Positions 58,208-64,000 of a stretch of 64,000 nt of DNA are shown here, one piece after another. A program made the translations under genes and the position numbers. Positions within the stretch are counted from its first letter, which is position 1; every line of letters starts with the position of its first letter. The notes beneath the pieces are model-generated. The model was not told the DNA's origin. It searched no databases and saw only the letters and a program-made list of their open reading frames with translations. This DNA comes from an uncultured beta proteobacterium (lineage in GTDB: Bacteria > Pseudomonadota > Gammaproteobacteria > Burkholderiales > Burkholderiaceae_A), in NCBI GenBank assembly GCA_902586195.1, contig CACIGF010000001.1, forward strand, positions 62,001-126,000. Reading direction: 5' to 3'.

Positions 58208-58779
58208 AATTCATCCAATTCTAGTAAACGCTGCAAAGAAAGCCCTTTCCTATCTTTTTCAGAGATGATTACGCTAGAAATAGGAACTTCCGAAGGCCAC
58301 GAAATACTGATGGTGTTATCAGACCAGCATAAAGTTCTTTCAGCATCCTTGTTAAAATATGTTGAGCATTTGTAAAGCAGTTCAGTTTTGTCTGATAGGG
58401 AAAGAAATCCATGGGCGAAACCCTCAGGTACATACAATATTTTATTATCAACTTCATTAAGCATCACTCCAGCCCATTTTCCAAACGTTTTTTCTTTTTT
58501 TCGAAGATCAACTACTACATCAAATATCCCTCCTCTTAATACTCTTATGAGTTTTGCCTGAGCAAAAGGTTCTTTTTGGAAGTGCAACCCTCTGAGCACC
58601 CATTTTCTCGATAGAGAAAAATTATCCTGAACAAATGTGGTTGCATTTCCTGAGACTTTTTGAAAAGCACTCTGGTTAAAGTATTCTGAAAAGTATCCCC
58701 TCTCATCTGAGATGTTTTTACAAGTTATTATTAACACTTCCTTAAAGGGTTCTAGTGCAGTCTTAATAAATTTTTCCAT
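58201..58779 (-). CDS. rfbC: dTDP-4-dehydrorhamnose 3,5-epimerase
   Basis: DERGYFSEYFNQSAF; FVQDNFSLSRKWVLRGLHFQ; YVPEGFAHGFLSLSD. Confidence 0.95.
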   Translation of the reverse strand: MEKFIKTALEPFKEVLIITCKNISDERGYFSEYFNQSAFQKVSGNATTFVQDNFSLSRKWVLRGLHFQKEPFAQAKLIRVLRGGIFDVVVDLRKKEKTFGKWAGVMLNEVDNKILYVPEGFAHGFLSLSDKTELLYKCSTYFNKDAERTLCWSDNTISISWPSEVPISSVIISEKDRKGLSLQRLLELDELF

Positions 58780-59676
58780 TTAGAATTTTTCTTTTAAAAG
58801 TTTTTCCAAATACTGTCCATAACTATTGTTCTGAAAGTTATTGGCCAGAGACTGTAATTTGTCATCATCAATCCAGCCTTTTTTCCATGCGATCTCTTCA
58901 GGACAACAGATTTTTAGTCCTTGGCGTTGTTCGATTGTTCTTATAAAGACTGATGCATCCACTAGAGCTTCAGGTGTCCCTGTGTCAAACCATGCAAAAC
59001 CTCTTCCGAATAAATGGATATTTAATCTCGAATCTTTTAGATAGCTTAAATTTAAATCCGTAATTTCAAGTTCCCCCCGTTTTGATGGAGCTAGTTCTTT
59101 CGCTTTTGAACACGCATTATTGTCGAAAAAGTACAGGCCGGTTACAGCGATGTTCGATGCTGTAATTTTGGGTTTTTCTACGATTGATGTTACTTTTCCG
59201 TTATTCACTGATGCAACTCCGAACCGGTGAGGGTTTTCTACCGGGTAACCAAAAATCGTTGCTTCCTCCGGTTTGTCAGACGCTGCGCTGAGCACTTTCT
59301 CCAATCCACTACCATAAAAAATGTTATCTCCAAGAATTAATGCACTATTGTTGTTATTAATGAAATTTTCACCTATGAGAAAAGCCTGAGCAATACCTTC
59401 GGGGCGATCTTGTACAGCGTAGGAGATCGATAAACCGAAGTTCTTTCCATCCCCTAAAAGATATTGAAAGTTTGTTATATCTTTTTGAGTTGATATAAGA
59501 AGTATATCTTTGATATTAGCAAGCATGAGTATCGAGAGAGGGTAGTAAATTAGTGGCTTATCATAAATAGGAATTAACTGCTTAGAAAGCGCCAAAGTAT
59601 TCGGGTAAAGTCTCGTTCCAGAACCGCCTGCGAGTACAATCCCTTTTCTTTTTGAAACTAATTTGTTTTTCTTCAA
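58780..59676 (-). CDS. rfbA: Glucose-1-phosphate thymidylyltransferase
   Basis: KGIVLAGGSGTRLYPNTLALSKQLIPIYDKPLIYYPLS; ALILGDNIFYG; GFAWFDTGTPEALVDAS. Confidence 0.96.
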   Translation of the reverse strand: MKKNKLVSKRKGIVLAGGSGTRLYPNTLALSKQLIPIYDKPLIYYPLSILMLANIKDILLISTQKDITNFQYLLGDGKNFGLSISYAVQDRPEGIAQAFLIGENFINNNNSALILGDNIFYGSGLEKVLSAASDKPEEATIFGYPVENPHRFGVASVNNGKVTSIVEKPKITASNIAVTGLYFFDNNACSKAKELAPSKRGELEITDLNLSYLKDSRLNIHLFGRGFAWFDTGTPEALVDASVFIRTIEQRQGLKICCPEEIAWKKGWIDDDKLQSLANNFQNNSYGQYLEKLLKEKF

Positions 59677-59705
59677 AATATTTCCTCAACTTATTGACTT
59701 GCTAG

Positions 59706-60773
59706 CTAATGATTTAGGTTTTTCATCCAATCTTTGTTTTGTAAATACCATTCAACGGTTTTCTTTATACCAATCTCAAGGGTTACAGAGGGTTTCCAAT
59801 TAAGTGCAGATTCAATTTTTTCGGCGTTTATACTGTATCTGTAATCATGTCCTGGTCTATCCCTTACAAAAGTTATCAACTCTTTGAAACTCTCGCCAGG
59901 GTGTTCTTTTTTCTTTTTTACATATACGTCTAAGGCGGAACAGATTAAACTTACTAATTCAATATTCGTAGATTCGTTTCGCCCACCTATGTTGTAAGTT
60001 TCCCCGATTTTTCCAATTTTTAAAACTTTCTCGAGAGCAGTGCAGTGATCATCAACATATAGCCAGTCTCTTATCTGTTTTCCGTCACCATAAACCGGAA
60101 TTTTTTTTCCAATTAAACAATTATTGATCACCAGAGGAATTAATTTTTCAGGGTATTGGAAAGGTCCGTAATTATTGGAACAGTTAGTAATGATAGCCGG
60201 AAAATCGTAAGTTTTTGTCCATGACCTTACTAAATGATCCCCTGAAGCCTTGCTAGCAGAATATGGGCTATTTGGTCTGAAGGGATGGTTTTCAGTAAAG
60301 CTAGGTTCATTCAATCCTAGGCTCCCGTATACTTCATCTGTACTTATTTGAATGAATTTAAATGTTTCTTTTGTTGCCCTCTCAATACTGAGACGCGATC
60401 TGTTGCTTCCTCTAGGTAGTTTTTCATAGTATTTTAAAGATTGCTTAAGAAGATTGTATACACCAAAAATATTCGTTTTGATAAATGCATCAGGACCAGT
60501 TATTGAACGATCAACATGAGTTTCAGCGGCAAAATTGATAATAGAGTTTGGTTTATATTTTTCTAAAATACTTTCTATATCGTTTTCATTAGTTATATCA
60601 CCCCGAACAAACGTAAAGAATTCATTATTTTTTACAGTCCTAAAATTGTCAAGGTTTCCTGAATAAGTAAGAGCATCCATAACGATAACCTTTTCTCTAT
60701 CGACGTTCGAATGAAGTTTTCTAAGAACGAAATTTGTGCCGATAAAGCCAGCACCTCCAATTACTAATATCAA
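59706..60773 (-). CDS. rfbB: dTDP-glucose 4,6-dehydratase (TTG start)
   Basis: ILVIGGAGFIGTNFV; NFAAETHVDRSITGPDAFIKTNIFGVYNLL; STDEVYGSLG; NNYGPFQYPEKLIPL. Confidence 0.96.
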   Translation of the reverse strand: MILVIGGAGFIGTNFVLRKLHSNVDREKVIVMDALTYSGNLDNFRTVKNNEFFTFVRGDITNENDIESILEKYKPNSIINFAAETHVDRSITGPDAFIKTNIFGVYNLLKQSLKYYEKLPRGSNRSRLSIERATKETFKFIQISTDEVYGSLGLNEPSFTENHPFRPNSPYSASKASGDHLVRSWTKTYDFPAIITNCSNNYGPFQYPEKLIPLVINNCLIGKKIPVYGDGKQIRDWLYVDDHCTALEKVLKIGKIGETYNIGGRNESTNIELVSLICSALDVYVKKKKEHPGESFKELITFVRDRPGHDYRYSINAEKIESALNWKPSVTLEIGIKKTVEWYLQNKDWMKNLNH

Positions 60774-60972
60774 TGGGTTATCGCTTTCTTACAAAATCGC
60801 TATTCCAATTATAATTTTCATGATTTAAGTCTTAAAAACAGGTTTAGCTGATAGGTAAATTTAAAGTAATAAAAATTGTAATTTCAGTGACTCAATTATT
60901 TGTTATTATAAGATGCTTGGAAATGACCGTGCTACAAATTAGGCAACTTTTTACTTTTAAGAAAGAATATCT

Positions 60973-62286
60973 ATGAACATTACTGTCATCGGCGCAGGTT
61001 ACGTGGGTTTAGTTACTGGAACATGCCTAGCAGACGTTGGCAATAACATTTTATGTTTAGATCTTGACAAGGAAAAAATTTCTAGTTTAAAAGATGGAAA
61101 GATTCCCATTTACGAACCGGGTCTAGAATCGCTTGTTGAAAAAAATCAACGAGTAGGTAGGCTTCACTTTACTTCTGATGTAAAAGAAGCGGTTGAGTTT
61201 GGAGAATTACAATTTATAGCTGTAGGCACTCCCTCGGGAGAAGATGGTTCGGCTGATCTCAACTATGTTCTAGATGCTGCGAGTAGCATTGGTCAAATAA
61301 TGATTAGCCCTAAAATTATTGTAAACAAGTCAACAGTTCCTGTTGGTACTGGCGATAAGGTGCGTAATGTGATAAATCTAGAATTAAAAAAGAGAGATGT
61401 TTCACTTAAGTTTGATGTGGTTTCGAATCCAGAGTTTTTGAAAGAAGGCGCTGCCATAGAAGATTTTCAAAAACCTGACAGGATTATTATTGGGGTTGAA
61501 TCAAATGAGTCAGCGTCAGTAATGAAAACCTTATATTCTCCTTTCCAACGCAATAGAAATAAGTTAATAATTATGGATGTTAGGTCTGCTGAATTGACCA
61601 AATATGCTTCTAATGCCATGCTTGCGACTCGGATTTCATTTATGAATGAATTAGCAAACTTGTCAGAGAGGCTTGGTGCTGATATAGAGAAAGTTCGTGT
61701 TGGGGTTGGTTCTGATAGTCGCATAGGGTATAGTTTTCTGTATCCAGGATGCGGTTATGGCGGTTCTTGTTTTCCGAAAGATGTCAAAGCTCTCATTAAA
61801 TTTGCGAATGAGTGTGATCATCCAATGAGAATTCTTACGTCAGTGGAAGAGGTTAACGACTATCAGAAAAAAATTATTCCAGAAAAAATCACTAAATTTT
61901 TTGGAGAAGATTTATCAAATAAGACATTTGCCATATGGGGCTTAGCGTTTAAGCCTGGTACGAATGACATGAGAGAAGCACCGAGTATTACTGTAATTGG
62001 CAACCTTTTAGAAAAGGGTGCAAGAGTCAAAGCCTTTGATCCTGTAGCCTCTGAGGAAGCCAAGAAAGTTTTTCAAAATTCAGTTGAGTACTGTAAAACA
62101 CCATTGTCTGCAGTGGAAGGGGCTGATGCATTGATTATTCTTACCGAATGGAAAGAGTTCAGGAGCCCTGACTTTAATTTGCTTAAGAAAAATTTGCGAT
62201 TCGCTGTGATTTTCGATGGGAGAAATTTGTACGATCCTGAACATTTGAAAAGTTTTGGAATAAACTACTTTCCTATCGGCCGTTAA
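60973..62286 (+). CDS. ugd: UDP-glucose 6-dehydrogenase
   Basis: NITVIGAGYVGLVTGTCLADVGN; KSTVPVGTG; SNPEFLKEGAAIEDFQKPDRII; PGCGYGGSCFPKDVKAL. Confidence 0.96.
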   Translation: MNITVIGAGYVGLVTGTCLADVGNNILCLDLDKEKISSLKDGKIPIYEPGLESLVEKNQRVGRLHFTSDVKEAVEFGELQFIAVGTPSGEDGSADLNYVLDAASSIGQIMISPKIIVNKSTVPVGTGDKVRNVINLELKKRDVSLKFDVVSNPEFLKEGAAIEDFQKPDRIIIGVESNESASVMKTLYSPFQRNRNKLIIMDVRSAELTKYASNAMLATRISFMNELANLSERLGADIEKVRVGVGSDSRIGYSFLYPGCGYGGSCFPKDVKALIKFANECDHPMRILTSVEEVNDYQKKIIPEKITKFFGEDLSNKTFAIWGLAFKPGTNDMREAPSITVIGNLLEKGARVKAFDPVASEEAKKVFQNSVEYCKTPLSAVEGADALIILTEWKEFRSPDFNLLKKNLRFAVIFDGRNLYDPEHLKSFGINYFPIGR

Positions 62287-62297
62287 AGTTTACTTAG

Positions 62298-63230
62298 ATG
62301 CAGATTGATCAACTAAGAACTTTCTTTATTGAGTTGCAAGATAAAATTTGCAATGCAATAGCAAAAGAAGGTCAAGAATACGTTATATCAGATGATTGGG
62401 AAAAAGATAAGAAACATCAATTAGTTGGGAATGGCCGAACTAGGATTATTGAAAAGGGGAATGTGATAGAAAGAGGGGGCGTTAACTTCTCTGATGTACA
62501 GGGGGATTCCCTGCCAAGTTCAGCAACTGCTGAACGGGCAGAACTCAAAGGTTTACCATTTAGGGCACTCGGTCTTTCTTTGGTTTTTCACCCTCTAAAT
62601 CCATATGTTCCAACGGTGCATATGAACCTTCGCTTTTTCTTTGCGGGACATGTCGAGGAATTTTCCGAAGAGACTATTTGGTGGTTCGGAGGTGGACTTG
62701 ATCTCACACCTTATTATCTTTTTGAAAGGGACGCTAGTCACTTTCACAAAGAGTGCAAAAAATCGCTTGATTTGTTCTCAGCTAGATATTATCCAAAATT
62801 TAAAAAAGCGTGTGATGAGTATTTTTACTTGCGGCACAGGGATGAAACAAGAGGTATAGGTGGAATTTTTTTCGATGATTTTAATGAACTTGGATTCAAT
62901 AAAAGCTTTGAGATGGTTCAGCAAGTAGGAAACTCTTTTTTGCCAGCTTATTTGCCAATTGTCCAAAGGAGGAAGGACTTGCAATGGGGCCAGAGAGAAA
63001 AGACTTTTCAAGAGTACCGCAGAGGCCGTTATGTAGAGTTCAATTTAGTATATGATCGAGGCACCCTTTTTGGCCTTCAGTCTGGTGGCAGAATTGAAAG
63101 TATCCTTATGTCTATGCCTCCAGTTGCAAATTGGTCTTATGCATTCAAGCCTGAAGAGGGAACTCCGGAAAGTCATCTGTACCGACACCTTAAACCCGTT
63201 GATTGGATAAATTTTGAAAAAGACTCTTAA
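62298..63230 (+). CDS. hemF: Oxygen-dependent coproporphyrinogen III oxidase
   Basis: RGGVNFSDVQGDSLP; NPYVPTVHMNLRFF; WWFGGGLDLTPYY; EFNLVYDRGTLFGLQSGGRIESILMSMPP. Confidence 0.96.
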   Translation: MQIDQLRTFFIELQDKICNAIAKEGQEYVISDDWEKDKKHQLVGNGRTRIIEKGNVIERGGVNFSDVQGDSLPSSATAERAELKGLPFRALGLSLVFHPLNPYVPTVHMNLRFFFAGHVEEFSEETIWWFGGGLDLTPYYLFERDASHFHKECKKSLDLFSARYYPKFKKACDEYFYLRHRDETRGIGGIFFDDFNELGFNKSFEMVQQVGNSFLPAYLPIVQRRKDLQWGQREKTFQEYRRGRYVEFNLVYDRGTLFGLQSGGRIESILMSMPPVANWSYAFKPEEGTPESHLYRHLKPVDWINFEKDS

Positions 63231-64000
63231 TCCTAGTTCAACCATTCTTATTACGGGCGCGGCGGGATTTATTGGTAGTGCTCTATCAGAACGCTTATCA
63301 AATAATAATTTTTCCGTGATCGGAATTGATAACTTGAATAAGTATTATGATGTGAATTTAAAGTTGGACAGACTTAAGCGAATAGAAACTGTCGGAAGAG
63401 AAAACTTTGAATTTATAAAGATGGATCTATGTGACGGACCGTCAATCAAAGGTTTATTAACTGATTATTCATTTGACTATATAGTGCATATGGGTGCGCA
63501 AGCAGGTGTGAGGTATTCTTTAGAAAACCCGCAAGGATATATTGATTCGAACATTCAAGGATTTTTTAATCTTTTGGAGGCGAGTAAGGGTTTAACGAAA
63601 CTGAAGCATTTTGTTTACGCCTCTTCGTCTAGTGTATATGGTGGCAGTAAAAACCTTCCTTTTTCAGAGTCAGAAAATGTAAGTCGTCCAGTAAGCGTAT
63701 ACGCAGCAACAAAAGCTTGTAATGAGCTAATGGCTTTTACCTATTCTCACCTGCATGGAATACCCCTGACTGGGGTACGCTTGTTTACAGTATACGGTCC
63801 TTGGGGAAGACCTGATATGGCCGCTTTCGGTTTCTTGCGAAAGATTTTGGCGTCTGAAGAGATTGAAATTTTTAACAATGGAAATATGAAAAGGGATTTT
63901 ACATATATTGATGATGTCGTTGAGTCCGTGTTGAGGATTTTGGCTAAAATTCCCTCAAAACTGGGTACAAATCAGCATGATTATGAAAATGCGGAATCTT
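63214..64000 (+). CDS. NAD-dependent epimerase, UDP-glucuronate 4-epimerase-like (CapI/LpsL), truncated by window end; TTG start
   Basis: Frame read directly: ILITGAAGFIGSALSERL...NKYYDVNLKLDRLKRI...VHMGAQAGVRYSLENPQGYIDSNIQGFFNLLEAS...YASSSSVYGG...YAATKACNELMAFTYSHLHGIPLTGVRLFTVYGPWGRPDMAAF...RDFTYIDDVVES; not in supplied track because no stop. Confidence 0.88.
   Translation, partial: MKKTLNPSSTILITGAAGFIGSALSERLSNNNFSVIGIDNLNKYYDVNLKLDRLKRIETVGRENFEFIKMDLCDGPSIKGLLTDYSFDYIVHMGAQAGVRYSLENPQGYIDSNIQGFFNLLEASKGLTKLKHFVYASSSSVYGGSKNLPFSESENVSRPVSVYAATKACNELMAFTYSHLHGIPLTGVRLFTVYGPWGRPDMAAFGFLRKILASEEIEIFNNGNMKRDFTYIDDVVESVLRILAKIPSKLGTNQHDYENAES

Overview
The window looks like an AT-leaning betaproteobacterial (Burkholderiales-like) chromosome segment, compact and free of recognisable mobile elements or CRISPR arrays. 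In order it carries: the end of a PabC-like gene; a six-gene tetrahydrofolate/serine-cycle C1 cluster (glyA, sgaA, hprA, mtdA, fchA, ftfL); housekeeping genes (tRNA-Phe, tcdA, yebC, purD, ubiH-like, dsbC, mltA, rpe, trpEGDC); a complete rRNA operon (16S, tRNA-Ile, tRNA-Ala, 23S, 5S); hldE; a PQQ-associated beta-propeller lipoprotein and cytochrome b561; two convergent porins; rplM-rpsI, argC, erpA, pntB/A2/A1, mnmA, purB; secF/secD/yajC, tgt, queA; tRNA-Leu; a cluster of envelope genes; dnaE, maf; earP-efp; an FAD-linked oxidase; rfbDCBA genes; ugd, hemF and a truncated UDP-glucuronate 4-epimerase. The main second-look items are: (1) a multiply frameshifted lpxO-like pseudogene, readable by eye, whose last ORF has also lost both expected iron-ligand histidines; (2) next to it, an LpxQ-like outer-membrane barrel plus a GT2/GT39/flippase trio, with ugd and a UDP-GlcA epimerase in the same window, suggesting Rhizobium-like uronic-acid lipid A or LPS remodelling (hypothesis); (3) an EarP/EF-P(Arg32) rhamnosylation locus together with dTDP-rhamnose synthesis; (4) two genes (FAD oxidase, rfbD) whose conserved N-termini extend upstream of any ATG/GTG/TTG, implying ATT/ATA starts or sequence errors; (5) extensive rRNA processing stems, and a possible rrn promoter overlapping the trpC stop. 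All homology calls are from reading the proteins; no searches were run.
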